In this document: in pieces, positions 26,939-35,453 of the stretch | Layout of the letters: each line of letters opens with the position of its first letter | Numbering within the stretch: position 1 is the first letter of the stretch | Assembly: GCA_958295845.1 (NCBI GenBank) | Contig: OY282376.1 | Location: 4,849,022 to 4,913,021 of the forward strand | DNA: 64,000 nt | Direction of reading: 5' to 3' | Source of the DNA: Caldilineaceae bacterium | GTDB taxonomy: Bacteria > Chloroflexota > Anaerolineae > Caldilineales > Caldilineaceae | Position numbers and translations under genes: made by a program | The notes under the pieces: model-generated | Database searches by the model: none | Seen by the model: only the letters and a program-made list of their open reading frames with translations | What the model was told of the DNA's origin: nothing

Positions 26939-29320
26939 TCACTCGATGCGGAGAGGACCGAGCAGAAGCCGGTCTTCTTGCGCCGGGTTGATCCTGTCGA
27001 GGACGCGTAGCCGTTGAAAATCGGGCCGCGTGTAAAGCCCGATCTCGACCTGATACAGCCCGGGGGGCGCGTCGGGCGGAACGGTGAATGTGTGCACGGT
27101 TGCGACAGTCTCACCCGCGGCCCAGGCTTCCGTTGAAGGAGACGGTTGCAGATCGACGCCGCCGAACATCTCGAAGCTGTCGGTCAGCAGGTGCGCGAAG
27201 ACGGTATACAGTTCAGCCACCGGCCCGGATGCCGTCCAGTACAGGGTGACGGTCATCTCCTCGCCTGGAACCGGGGTACGGCTGCTGAAGCTGTAGCCGG
27301 CCAGGGTGACATTGTCGGCAAACTGCACGTGAATTGGGATGGGGATGCTGTGGCCGCCGTTTTGGGGGACGTCGGCCTTCCCGCCGGGTTGGCAGTCCGA
27401 AACGGTGAACCCGGCAGGGCAGATGGTCACTTCGCCGAACGTATAGCTTGTGCCGCCGTCGACCTGGGGAAGGCGTTCGCCGCTGCGGTGGTCGTAGAAG
27501 CCAATCTGCCAACTGGCCCGATTCGGTGTGTGGGCCGTCTCTGGAATCGCAACGGTATAGCTGTCGAGCAGAAGGCGGCCCGGCGGCCAGCCACTGGTCG
27601 GGCGCAGCCCGCCGCCGGGCATCGAATCCAGTTGGGCGACGGTCAGACCGGTGCCGTCCACGAGGTGGATGAACAGCGACCAGTCATCGGCCAGCGGGGC
27701 GTTGGTCATGAACGCCAAGTCGACCTGGACCTCCTCACCGGGGAACACGGTTGGCACTTGAGGATTCTGTTCACCGGCCTGCGCTTGCAGTTCGTCATAC
27801 GATGCGGTCGCATGGTGCAACTGAATCTCGGCGTTTCCGGCGAAAAAGAGGGAGTGGGGCGCCGAAGAAACTGCACTATTCAGATCGCTGTCAGGAATCG
27901 ACATGGGTGGAGGCAAGTAGGCAGGACGGAGCAGAAGAAAGGGTGTGGCCAGCGTGAGCAGTCCGAGAGCAGAGGTGACACCCCAGCCGGCTCTATAGCC
28001 GAATCTGCGGCCGAATCTGCTTCCCCATCCCGTCCAGCCAAGCGCCCACAGCAAGGCCAAAGCGGGCAGCGCGGCGAAGAAGTAACGACCCTGGGCGGCA
28101 GGCGCCACTCGCATGAAACGCAGCCAGGAGATTGTGAGAACGAGCAGCCACAGAAGGAGAAAGGCATGAGGGGCGTAGGAGTTTGCGCGGCGGGTAGAGC
28201 TGGAACGCGCCCACCGGACCAGATGAAACAGTAGCCCAAACACGACGATAGCGGCGACGACACGCAACGCCAGGTAGACCCAGGCTGGATAAGGCAGGTT
28301 GAGCCAGCCGAACAGCCCCCAGAAGGAACCTTCCAGGCCCCCCAACTCACTCAGGATCTGCAACGGGCCAGCGGGAATGACCCGCAACAGGATATTCGCT
28401 TCCCACATTTCCCAGGCCAGGGGGTCGCCATAGAGCCGCCAGTTGCGAAGGTACCACCAGCCTGCCAGCAGGACGGCGGGAATGGCCGTCCACAGGGTTG
28501 CATCGAAGATGGGGCGAACGTTGCGGCTGCGCCAGGCCAACCACAGTATTGCGGCCGCGGAGACGCCGGCCAGGCCCAGCCCGCTCAGTTTGGAAAGCAG
28601 CGCCAGCCCGAGTGCAGCGCCGAGTTTCAGAAGGCTGCTTCTTTGCGGCCGACCTCCTGCCACCAGTATTTCCGTCAGTTGCCAAAGGACAAGCGCGGCG
28701 GCCGCGGTGACGCCGTTGTCATTGCTGACGGATGCGCTGATGAAGGCAAATTGCGGTAGTACGGCGGCAAAGGCCGCGCCGAGCAGGGCATCCTGCGGGG
28801 AGAGAAACAGGTGAAGCGTTCGGTAGACCGCATAGACGGTCACCGCGCCGAGGAAGACTGAGAAGAGACGGGCGACGTGCAGGGCCAGGACCGACTGACG
28901 CCAGGGAAAGCCTTCCGCCTGCCGGTGGTGAATCAGATAGTTACGATTGATGGCCGTATCGGGTTGGCCGATGGCGCGGTGGGGATTGGCGCGCGCGAAA
29001 AGTTCAGGGAAGTCGGACTGATCGATCAGCGCGGTGAGTAGGGCCGCGCCGGCGTAGTAGGCGGGCGCCTGTGTCCCTTGCTGCCGCCAGAGCGCGCGCG
29101 TATTCGGCTCCGCTACGGGCAGCGTCCGCTGCGTCACCAGATGTTGAACAAAGGCGAAATGCCAGATTTCGTCGGGCGCTTCGAATGGGGGGTTTACAAG
29201 ACTGTACAGGCTGGCAAGAAGGAGGTAAACGGCCAACAGATGGCGAATCGTGGGGCGAACAACAGGGAGTGCAAAGGTGATTCGGCGCGGCGCCTTCCCC
29301 GTTTCACGGGACTGGGACAT
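26939..29320 (-). CDS. Polytopic GT-C-type glycosyltransferase / DUF2142-like membrane protein
   Basis: A 793-residue membrane protein. The first half carries 10-12 hydrophobic helices and GT-C hallmarks: after the first helix, NPPFEAPDEIWHFAF resembles the catalytic Asp-Glu loop of polyprenyl-phosphate-sugar-dependent transferases. LPQFAFISASVSNDNGVTA is typical of DUF2142 proteins. From about residue 470 the rest is a soluble extracytoplasmic beta-rich part with two similar domains (YSFSSRTPVPGEEMTVTLYWTASG; GLYQVEIGLYTR). The GT2 gene ends directly upstream with no gap, so the pair probably supplies a lipid-linked sugar (GT2) and uses it (GT-C). Confidence 0.75.
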   Translation of the reverse strand: MSQSRETGKAPRRITFALPVVRPTIRHLLAVYLLLASLYSLVNPPFEAPDEIWHFAFVQHLVTQRTLPVAEPNTRALWRQQGTQAPAYYAGAALLTALIDQSDFPELFARANPHRAIGQPDTAINRNYLIHHRQAEGFPWRQSVLALHVARLFSVFLGAVTVYAVYRTLHLFLSPQDALLGAAFAAVLPQFAFISASVSNDNGVTAAAALVLWQLTEILVAGGRPQRSSLLKLGAALGLALLSKLSGLGLAGVSAAAILWLAWRSRNVRPIFDATLWTAIPAVLLAGWWYLRNWRLYGDPLAWEMWEANILLRVIPAGPLQILSELGGLEGSFWGLFGWLNLPYPAWVYLALRVVAAIVVFGLLFHLVRWARSSSTRRANSYAPHAFLLLWLLVLTISWLRFMRVAPAAQGRYFFAALPALALLWALGWTGWGSRFGRRFGYRAGWGVTSALGLLTLATPFLLLRPAYLPPPMSIPDSDLNSAVSSAPHSLFFAGNAEIQLHHATASYDELQAQAGEQNPQVPTVFPGEEVQVDLAFMTNAPLADDWSLFIHLVDGTGLTVAQLDSMPGGGLRPTSGWPPGRLLLDSYTVAIPETAHTPNRASWQIGFYDHRSGERLPQVDGGTSYTFGEVTICPAGFTVSDCQPGGKADVPQNGGHSIPIPIHVQFADNVTLAGYSFSSRTPVPGEEMTVTLYWTASGPVAELYTVFAHLLTDSFEMFGGVDLQPSPSTEAWAAGETVATVHTFTVPPDAPPGLYQVEIGLYTRPDFQRLRVLDRINPAQEDRLLLGPLRIE

Positions 29321-30214
29321 TTACCTGGAACTGGCTTTCGGTATCTGTTCTCCTGACCCGGACAACTTGTGAGTACCGGGGGAATTCGCTTCCTCCGCGG
29401 TGTTGCCGCTCTGCTCCTGTCTCTCTACATTGACGCTCCCTGAAACCCGTTTTGGCGGTCGCCAGAAGAAGAGATAGTAGAGCCAACTCTTGACAAATTG
29501 GAACCAGACATCCAGCACCCGAAAGTTGGACTCGCCATTGGAGCGCACATATTCGTGGGTCGCGACTTCGCAGATCCGATACCCGCTACGTACGGACTTG
29601 ATGACCATTTCCTGCTCGATCGTGGGGATCTCCGATTCCAGTGCCAGGCTGCGCGCCACTTCGGCCCGAATCGCGCGGAATCCATTCTGCGAGTCGGTCA
29701 GGCTCAAACCTTGGGTGTAGTTTATGCTGAGCGTGATCACCTGGCTGCCAAAAAGACGGACGAACTGATTGATTGTGGCGTGCAGCTCGTCGCTGCCTCC
29801 CAACATGCGGGAGCCGGATACGTGATCGGCGCGGCCGTCGACAATCGGCTGGACGAGCGCCGGAATATCGCGAGGGTCATGGGAGCCGTCAGCGTCGATA
29901 AATACGAGGATGTCGCCAACCGCGTGGGCGATGCCGACACGGATGGCATCGCCTTTGCCTTTACCGTTATCCAGCAGCACTGTCGCGCCCAGTTCGGCGG
30001 CGATGGCCCGCGTATCGTCGCTGCTGTGTCCGTCGACGACCAGCAGTTCGTCGGCATAAGGCGCGGCCCACTCGAGCACCGGTCGGATGTTGCGGCCCTC
30101 GTTTCGGCAGGGTACGATCACCGAAATGCGGACCTCGCGCCCATCCGACGCCTGACGGTCGATGGCGGTGGGCCGGGCGGGCTGGGTATACCAGTTGGGC
30201 AGGAAATCGGTCAC
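29321..30214 (-). CDS. GT2 glycosyltransferase, dolichol/polyprenyl-phosphate-mannose-synthase-like
   Basis: Cytoplasmic-face GT-A enzyme likely to transfer a sugar from an NDP donor to a polyprenyl phosphate. Motifs are RISVIVPCRNEGRNIRPVLE (about residue 30), VVDGHSSDDTRAIA, the metal-binding DxD in FIDADGSHDP (near 100), and the acceptor loop TDSQNGFRAI. A hydrophobic C-terminal patch (FVKSWLYYLFFW) may anchor it to the membrane. Length is 297 residues. The stop touches the start of the downstream membrane GT gene, showing coupling. It is divergent from mazG. Confidence 0.87.
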   Translation of the reverse strand: MTDFLPNWYTQPARPTAIDRQASDGREVRISVIVPCRNEGRNIRPVLEWAAPYADELLVVDGHSSDDTRAIAAELGATVLLDNGKGKGDAIRVGIAHAVGDILVFIDADGSHDPRDIPALVQPIVDGRADHVSGSRMLGGSDELHATINQFVRLFGSQVITLSINYTQGLSLTDSQNGFRAIRAEVARSLALESEIPTIEQEMVIKSVRSGYRICEVATHEYVRSNGESNFRVLDVWFQFVKSWLYYLFFWRPPKRVSGSVNVERQEQSGNTAEEANSPGTHKLSGSGEQIPKASSR

Positions 30215-30434
30215 AGATCGTCTCAGGAAAGCGTAAGAATGGATTGGCCGCCGTTTGGCAGGCCGCTGGGCCCTACTTTATCAGCATTCAATATCGATGC
30301 CAAGCCTCAGCGCCGGCATTCCGCTGGAATTGACCGGCAACAGGCGATGCAGTAGAGTGCACAGTTGCCTGTCTCTGAACGCAGATGTCCCTGCGGTCAA
30401 CGACAGGTTCAGGCGCTCCAATTGACCGGATTGG

Positions 30435-31463
30435 ATGACTATGACCATACGTAATCCTATCGAAACCGCGGCTGCAGCGGCGCAGGTCGTCGGCATTGAC
30501 CCGCATGAGGGCATGCAGGTCATCGGCGCGGCGCGGCTGGCCGGTCGTCATCATCCGCCTTTCGATCTGGGGCAGCCGGCGCTGGTGCTCGAGTTGACCG
30601 ATGTGCCGACTGCGCGCGCGGTAGGCGCTGTGCTGGGCAATGCCTACCCGGGCGACCACCCGCTGCAGCTTATCTGCCTGGAGGGGAATGGGACTCGCTC
30701 TGCGCGCGCTTTACCGCTGGCAGATCTTGCTACGTCGGCCAGCGTTGGCGAGGGCGCCTGCCTGTACGTGCCCGCCCTGCCCCATAGCAGCTACGCTGAC
30801 CTGCAGGAGGTAATGGCACACCTGCGGGCCCCGTATGGCTGCCCTTGGGACCGGGAGCAGACTTTTGCGAGCACGCGGTCCTATTTGCTGGACGAGGTGG
30901 CGGAGACGCTGGAGGCGATGGATTCCGATGATGAGGCGCATATCGCCGAGGAGTTGGGCGATGTACTCGGAATCATCGCGATGATCGCGCAGATCGCGAA
31001 TGAAGAGGGCCGGTTCCAGATGGCAGACGCGGTGCGGTTGAGCGTGGAGAAGCTCATCCGCCGCCATCCTCACGTCTTCGGCGAAGATGACATCGACGAT
31101 ATGGAGCATCTGTTTACGCGCTGGGAAGAGATCAAGGCGGAGGAGCGGGCGGCACAGGACAGACCGGCGCGGAGCCCGCTGGAAGCCGTGCCTGCCGCCT
31201 TGCCGGCGCTGCGCAAGGCGCGCGAGATGCAGTCCAAGGCCGACAAGGCCGGTCTCCTTGACCGCGTAGCGCTGGCGGAGAGTAGCCCTGAGTTGGAGGG
31301 CCTGTTGCCGGAGGGCAGCGACGAACAGGCGCTGGGTCTTCTGTTGTGGCGGCTGGTCGCTCTGGCGAACGTGCGCGGGCTGGACGGGGAGGACGCGCTG
31401 CGCGCCTTTATAGGGCGCTGGCGTGCAGAGCATACACCTGAAAATGAGGGCACAGGAAAGTGA
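30435..31463 (+). CDS. mazG: MazG-type nucleoside triphosphate pyrophosphohydrolase with N-terminal extension
   Basis: Hydrolyses (d)NTPs to monophosphates and pyrophosphate as house-cleaning. The MazG domain starts with LQEVMAHLRAPYGCPWDREQTF (about residue 115) and continues with the Mg-binding EVAETLEAMDS and EELGDVLGIIAM helices, then VEKLIRRHPHVFGE. A second helical part (about 255-330) is weaker. The first 110 residues resemble the C-terminal end of a tetrapyrrole (CobA/YabN-like) methylase domain, with no intact SAM site. It could therefore be a remnant of a YabN-type fusion; that is inference. The product is 342 residues and the gene is a single unit. Confidence 0.88.
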   Translation: MTMTIRNPIETAAAAAQVVGIDPHEGMQVIGAARLAGRHHPPFDLGQPALVLELTDVPTARAVGAVLGNAYPGDHPLQLICLEGNGTRSARALPLADLATSASVGEGACLYVPALPHSSYADLQEVMAHLRAPYGCPWDREQTFASTRSYLLDEVAETLEAMDSDDEAHIAEELGDVLGIIAMIAQIANEEGRFQMADAVRLSVEKLIRRHPHVFGEDDIDDMEHLFTRWEEIKAEERAAQDRPARSPLEAVPAALPALRKAREMQSKADKAGLLDRVALAESSPELEGLLPEGSDEQALGLLLWRLVALANVRGLDGEDALRAFIGRWRAEHTPENEGTGK

Positions 31464-31507
31464 GCCTGCCAGCATAGCAATTCACCCAGTACTCACTTCT
31501 GATTCGG

Positions 31508-31534
31508 CGCGTGCATCCCAAAATGGGGGTGAAC
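31508..31534. repeat. Dispersed palindromic intergenic repeat, copy C
   Basis: Holds GCATCCCAAAATGGGGGTG followed by AAC. Closest to copy A at 23195-23223. Confidence 0.6.
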
Positions 31535-31603
31535 TTTCTTGTACCCTCGGTATCGACTAGCCCGCGCCCAGTCCTCTCATCCGTCCCAGAAAAATCGCCC
31601 CTT

Positions 31604-31638
31604 CACTGACCACTAGCCACTGACCACTGACCACTGCA
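31604..31638. repeat. Heptameric tandem repeat array (CACTGAC type)
   Basis: Five exact 7-base units follow one another: CACTGAC, CACTAGC, CACTGAC, CACTGAC, CACTGCA. The arrangement resembles the short tandemly repeated repetitive (STRR) heptamers known from cyanobacteria. Variants of the same unit occur at 56013-56035, 60444-60483 and 61527-61540. Confidence 0.8.
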
Positions 31639-31639
31639 G

Positions 31640-31692
31640 TTGGGCGTCCGGGCCTTCGGCCCTCCCTTGTGCGGGGGCTGCGCCCCCGCGAC
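31640..31692. repeat. About 52-bp GC-rich intergenic repeat, copy B
   Basis: Inverted relative to 23402-23453. It carries GGGCCTTCGGCCC and GGGGGCTGCGCCCCC hairpins. Confidence 0.65.
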
Positions 31693-31802
31693 TGCGCCGC
31701 GTCTCCCCAGGAGCCGGTAAACAGTTCCAGCCTCCGCCAGCATGATCCCCCGCCAGACTGTTCTCACCCCAAATCCCTCATGCACACGATTCGGCCCATT
31801 CT

Positions 31803-31832
31803 TTGAAGATTGGAGGCCGAACATGCTATACT
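31803..31832 (+). promoter_or_regulatory. Promoter of tRNA-Arg
   Basis: -35 TTGAAG (31803-31808), 18-base spacer, -10 TATACT (31827-31832). Transcription would start near 31839, 9 bases before the mature tRNA. Confidence 0.65.
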
Positions 31833-31847
31833 TTGGCGTGCTTGTTA

Positions 31848-31921
31848 GCCCCGGTAGCTCAGTGGATCAGAGCATCTGACTTCGGATCAGAGGGTCGTGG
31901 GTTCGAATCCTACCCGGGGTG
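31848..31921 (+). tRNA. tRNA-Arg, anticodon UCG
   Basis: A complete 74-base cloverleaf. The acceptor stem GCCCCGG pairs with CCGGGGT (first pair G-U). The D arm is GCTC/GAGC, the anticodon stem TCTGA/TCAGA with loop CTTCGGA giving anticodon TCG, and the T arm GTGGG/CCTAC with loop TTCGAAT. It reads CGA codons (Arg). The discriminator base is G and CCA is not encoded. Confidence 0.95.
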
Positions 31922-32085
31922 CTCACGTTTGCGGCCTTTCTGAGGCTGAGTGGATTCACTGCAGTTCAAATGCCGCCCCGTGCGCGCCCAGGTTGGCGTT
32001 GCGATGGAGGGGCGGCTTTTCATTGGTCCCGTCGCCTCTACAAAGCCGCCAACCTTTTCTACAGCCATTACCAACGGACGGCTGG

Positions 32086-35000
32086 TCACCAGCGCAGTCG
32101 TACCCAGGGCGAGGAAGAATGTGCCTGGCCCACCCCACTCGAAGGCTGTTCAGCCCAGCGCGTGCGCAGGACAATCTCTTTCAGCACCGGTTGCAATGCT
32201 GCGAACTCGTCAACATGAACGCAGAAGGCGATGACGAGAAGCTTCTCACCGTCCGGAGACAGAAGAACAACCTGCCATACTTCACTCGCGGTCGCGTGTT
32301 TACGGTAACGGATCGATACGACCTCTTCGCTCAACGGCCTGAGACCCCGCACCAGCTCCACGCTGGCGGGCTCGATGCTGAAGGTGTACTCGGAGGCCGC
32401 CTGCGCATAGCGCGCTAACGTCGTCCCTTCAGCCGCAGCAGTGAAGATCAGCATGAAGTTGCTCGACACGCTGTCCGCCGGCCCTGACTGAAGGCCCAAC
32501 CCGATGACGGCGTCGTCGCGGCGCACGCTCATCGCTGACACCAGTTCCCCCATCTCCGCAACGCCGATTCGCTCGCCTTCCCGGCCTTTGACGGCAGACG
32601 AAAAGAGCGACAGGTCGACCTGCGAAGGACGCGCCGGGTCGAAATAGTGCCACCAGGGTGGATAGGAGAGCGACAGGCCGCGGGCAACATCGTCGTACGT
32701 CAGCCAGCCCGACGGGTCCCCCTGCAGCGCACGCTCCGCGTCGGCGGACGGCTTCAAGAACCCGCCGTAGACCCACGCCAGTTGCCCCTCGAACTCGATC
32801 TGCCACCAGTCGCCGGCTGCATTCGTGCTGACTGCAGGGTACTGTTGCCCCGCCTCGACCGTGCTGATGGTGGCATGGTCGGTGTCCGGGCCACTGCGCA
32901 CATACATGGTGCGCGTGATCGTCAACGTCGGACTGACCAGTGGTTCGTAGGCGGGATGGCCCAGCCACTGTACACGCCGCACGATGTCGCGCAGAAGCGG
33001 CTCCAGCCAGCCGTCGAACTCGGCACCACGTATATCGAAGGTGAACAGAAGGAAGGTCCCACCGTCCGGGGAGAGCAGAACCACCTGCCAGCCAGCCACC
33101 ACCGTGCCCGGGCGGGCGATGACCTTGCCTTCTTCGACCACGGCGCCGCCGCTGCGGTACCGGACCGATGCGGCGTCCTCGCCCCACGGCCGCAGACCGG
33201 GCCCAACCTCGACGCTCTCCAACGTCTCGGTTTCAGACTCTTCCCGCTGCGCGGCCAGCTGCAGCGCATACTGCTCCAGCGTTCGTCCGGCAGCCGGTAC
33301 GGCGCGGATGGCAAAGCGGTTGATGTAGGTCGAAGGCGTGTCCGGCGCGTACTGGAATCCATATCCAAGGAACTGGCCCTCCTGACCTGCCGCGATCAGG
33401 GAGTCGATGTGTGCTGCTTGCCGTGCGAGAACAGCGCCTGCGGCGGCCGTGTCACCCATCTGCTGCTGGAGGGAGGAGAGCTCCTCTTTGGAGGAGGCGT
33501 AGAACCACCTTTGCGGATAGAATATCCTGAGGCCGCGCGCCGCGTCCTCGACCGCAGGCCAGTCCTGGAACGGTCCGCCTGAGAGGGCCGGTGTATCTCC
33601 GACCGGAACCACCAACGGATTGTGGACCGGCATCATCGGTAGTGCTGGCCGGGTGGTAGAATTGGATTTGATATCGACCCAGCGCGTGCGCTGCACGACT
33701 TCACGCAGTACCGGCTGCAATGCTGCGAACTCGTCGACGTGAACGCTGAAGGCGAGGACGAGAAGCCTGTCGCCGGACGGAGACAGTAGAACTACCTGCC
33801 ATACTTCGCTCGCGGTCGCGTGCTCACGGTAGCGGACCGATACGACCTCTTCGTCAGAGGGTCTGAGTCCCTGCACCAGCTCCACCCTGGCAGATTCGAT
33901 GCTGTAGGCGTGACGGGCGGCCGCCTGCGCATAGTGTTCGAGCGTCGTCCCTTCCGCGGCTACAAAGTAGGCCAACATGAAGTTTCTCGACGCACTGTCT
34001 GCGGACCCTGACTGAAGGCCCAACCCGACAACGGCGTCGTCGCGGCGCACACTCATCGCCGAAACCAACGCCCCCGTCTCCGCTACGTCAAGCTGCACGT
34101 CATCGCGACTTCTGACCGCGGCCGAAAGAAGCGACAGGTCGACATGTGAAGGTCGCGCCGGGTCGAAATAGTGCCATCCCGGCGGAAAGGACAACGAGAG
34201 ACCGCGGGCGCCGTCGTCGTATGTCAGCCAGCCCGATGGGTCCGTCTGTAGTACATTCTCCGCATCGGAGGACGGCTTCGCGAACCCGCCGTAGACCCAC
34301 GCCAGCTGCCCCTCGAATTCGATCTGCCACCAGTCGCCGGCTGCATTTGCGCTGACCACAGGGTACTGTTGCGCCTCATCGGCCGTGCCGACAATGGGTT
34401 GGTCGGCTCCTGGAGCCCCGCGCACATACATGGTGCGCGTGATAGTCACCGTGGGGGTGGTCGGAGGCTCGTAGGCAGGATGGTCCAGCCACTGCACACG
34501 CCGCACGATGTCGCGCAAAAACGGCTCCTGCCAGCCGTCAAACTGCTCGCCCCATATATCGAAAGTAAACAGCAGGAAGGTCCCGCCGTCCGGAGAAAGC
34601 AGAACGACCTGCCATCCGGCCACCTCGACGCCTGGACGCTTGACAGTCTTGCCTTCTTCGACGCCGGCGCCGCTGCGATACCGGATCGATGCAGCCTCCT
34701 CACCCCAGGGCCGCAAGCCCGGCCCAACCTTAACGCTCTCCAACTTCTCGACTTCAGACCCTTCCAGGCGGGCGGCTGCCTGCAGGGCAAACTGCTCCAG
34801 CGTGCGTCCCGCAGCCGGTATCGCACGAATGTCAAAGCGGTTGAGGTAGGCCGTCGTTGTGTCCGAGGCGACCTGGAAACCGTGGCCAACGAATTGGTCC
34901 TCTTGCCCTGCCGCGGACAGGGAGTCGATGTGCGCAGCCTGCTGGGCGAGCACGGCTTCGGCGGCGGCCGTGTCACCCATCTGCGGCTGGAGGGAGGACA

Positions 35001-35385
35001 GATCTTCTACGGAGGAGGCGTAGAGCCACCCTGGCGGATGGAATATCCTGAGGCCGCGCGCCGCATCCTCGACCGCGGGCCAGTCCTGGTATGGCCCCCC
35101 TGAGAGGGAAGGTGTATCTCCGACCGGTCTAACCAGGAGATTGTGAATTGACAGAATCGGGACCGCAGTCCCAGGATCCGGGGGTGTTGTGGAGGCTTGC
35201 TGCGGGGTCCCGATATGGGTTGCGAGCACCGAGCGGGCTTTCGAGACGGCAGCCGATTCGGCGACGGCCACTATCTCTGGTACAGCGGCCGCATCCGGTC
35301 GGGGAGACGCGTCGGGCCCATACGCGGCCAGAGCAATAGAGACGCAGGCCGGTACGGTCAGGAGAAGATAGCGAAAAGGGGACAT
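32086..35385 (-). CDS. Large exported protein with two tandem repeats of module-SH3b-module
   Basis: I do not recognise a named family for the whole 1,099-residue protein. A signal peptide (MSPFRYLLLTVPACVSIALA) is followed by an Ala/Pro-rich linker. From about residue 80 the protein is two copies of a 507-residue unit. Each unit is module A (DWPAVEDAARGLRIF...), an SH3b domain (TITRTMYVR...GDWWQIEFEGQLAWVYGGF), then module B (WLTYDD.ARGLSLS.PP.WHYFDPARPS). Each module of about 200 residues opens with a YPPGW-type strand and closes with a WQVVLLSPDG strand and a W-ending helix. It resembles PsbP/Mog1-like alpha/beta sandwiches (inference). Extracellular surface or wall binding through SH3b is likely. 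Confidence 0.72.
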   Translation of the reverse strand: MSPFRYLLLTVPACVSIALAAYGPDASPRPDAAAVPEIVAVAESAAVSKARSVLATHIGTPQQASTTPPDPGTAVPILSIHNLLVRPVGDTPSLSGGPYQDWPAVEDAARGLRIFHPPGWLYASSVEDLSSLQPQMGDTAAAEAVLAQQAAHIDSLSAAGQEDQFVGHGFQVASDTTTAYLNRFDIRAIPAAGRTLEQFALQAAARLEGSEVEKLESVKVGPGLRPWGEEAASIRYRSGAGVEEGKTVKRPGVEVAGWQVVLLSPDGGTFLLFTFDIWGEQFDGWQEPFLRDIVRRVQWLDHPAYEPPTTPTVTITRTMYVRGAPGADQPIVGTADEAQQYPVVSANAAGDWWQIEFEGQLAWVYGGFAKPSSDAENVLQTDPSGWLTYDDGARGLSLSFPPGWHYFDPARPSHVDLSLLSAAVRSRDDVQLDVAETGALVSAMSVRRDDAVVGLGLQSGSADSASRNFMLAYFVAAEGTTLEHYAQAAARHAYSIESARVELVQGLRPSDEEVVSVRYREHATASEVWQVVLLSPSGDRLLVLAFSVHVDEFAALQPVLREVVQRTRWVDIKSNSTTRPALPMMPVHNPLVVPVGDTPALSGGPFQDWPAVEDAARGLRIFYPQRWFYASSKEELSSLQQQMGDTAAAGAVLARQAAHIDSLIAAGQEGQFLGYGFQYAPDTPSTYINRFAIRAVPAAGRTLEQYALQLAAQREESETETLESVEVGPGLRPWGEDAASVRYRSGGAVVEEGKVIARPGTVVAGWQVVLLSPDGGTFLLFTFDIRGAEFDGWLEPLLRDIVRRVQWLGHPAYEPLVSPTLTITRTMYVRSGPDTDHATISTVEAGQQYPAVSTNAAGDWWQIEFEGQLAWVYGGFLKPSADAERALQGDPSGWLTYDDVARGLSLSYPPWWHYFDPARPSQVDLSLFSSAVKGREGERIGVAEMGELVSAMSVRRDDAVIGLGLQSGPADSVSSNFMLIFTAAAEGTTLARYAQAASEYTFSIEPASVELVRGLRPLSEEVVSIRYRKHATASEVWQVVLLSPDGEKLLVIAFCVHVDEFAALQPVLKEIVLRTRWAEQPSSGVGQAHSSSPWVRLRW
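32127..33627. repeat. Internal direct repeat of 1.5 kb, copy 2
   Basis: Second copy of the long in-frame duplication in the 1,099-residue gene. Equivalent codons (VGDTP at 33589 and 35110) are 1,521 bp apart, exactly 507 codons. Long identical runs remain at DNA level. Confidence 0.8.
33650..35148. repeat. Internal direct repeat of 1.5 kb, copy 1
   Basis: First copy, encoding residues of about 80-580. Compare 32127-33627. Confidence 0.8.
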
Positions 35386-35453
35386 TTCGAACGTACTCTC
35401 TGCAGAGAGGTCAGTGAACGGCGGTCACTTCAGTTCAGAAGCGGAGTGTCTGC

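Larger units (their letters stand above)
31464..31802. other. Repeat-rich intergenic region between mazG and tRNA-Arg
   Basis: No gene is supported. It holds, in order, copy C of the dispersed palindrome (31508-31534), a heptameric CACTGAC array (31604-31638) and copy B of the 52-bp GC-rich repeat (31640-31692). A reverse-strand open frame over 31603-31824 is built from these repeats and is not credible. Confidence 0.6.

Noticed and set aside
31604..31638. CRISPR-like array
   Set aside because: The repeats are only 7 bp, contiguous, and lack spacers; no cas genes are in the window.
31603..31824. 73-codon minus-strand frame, similar to one at 23333-23572
   Set aside because: Both peptides share GAVAGAQPPHKGGPKARTP-like text only because they translate the same GC-rich intergenic repeat. 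The CACTGAC heptamers add the rest. No ribosome sites.
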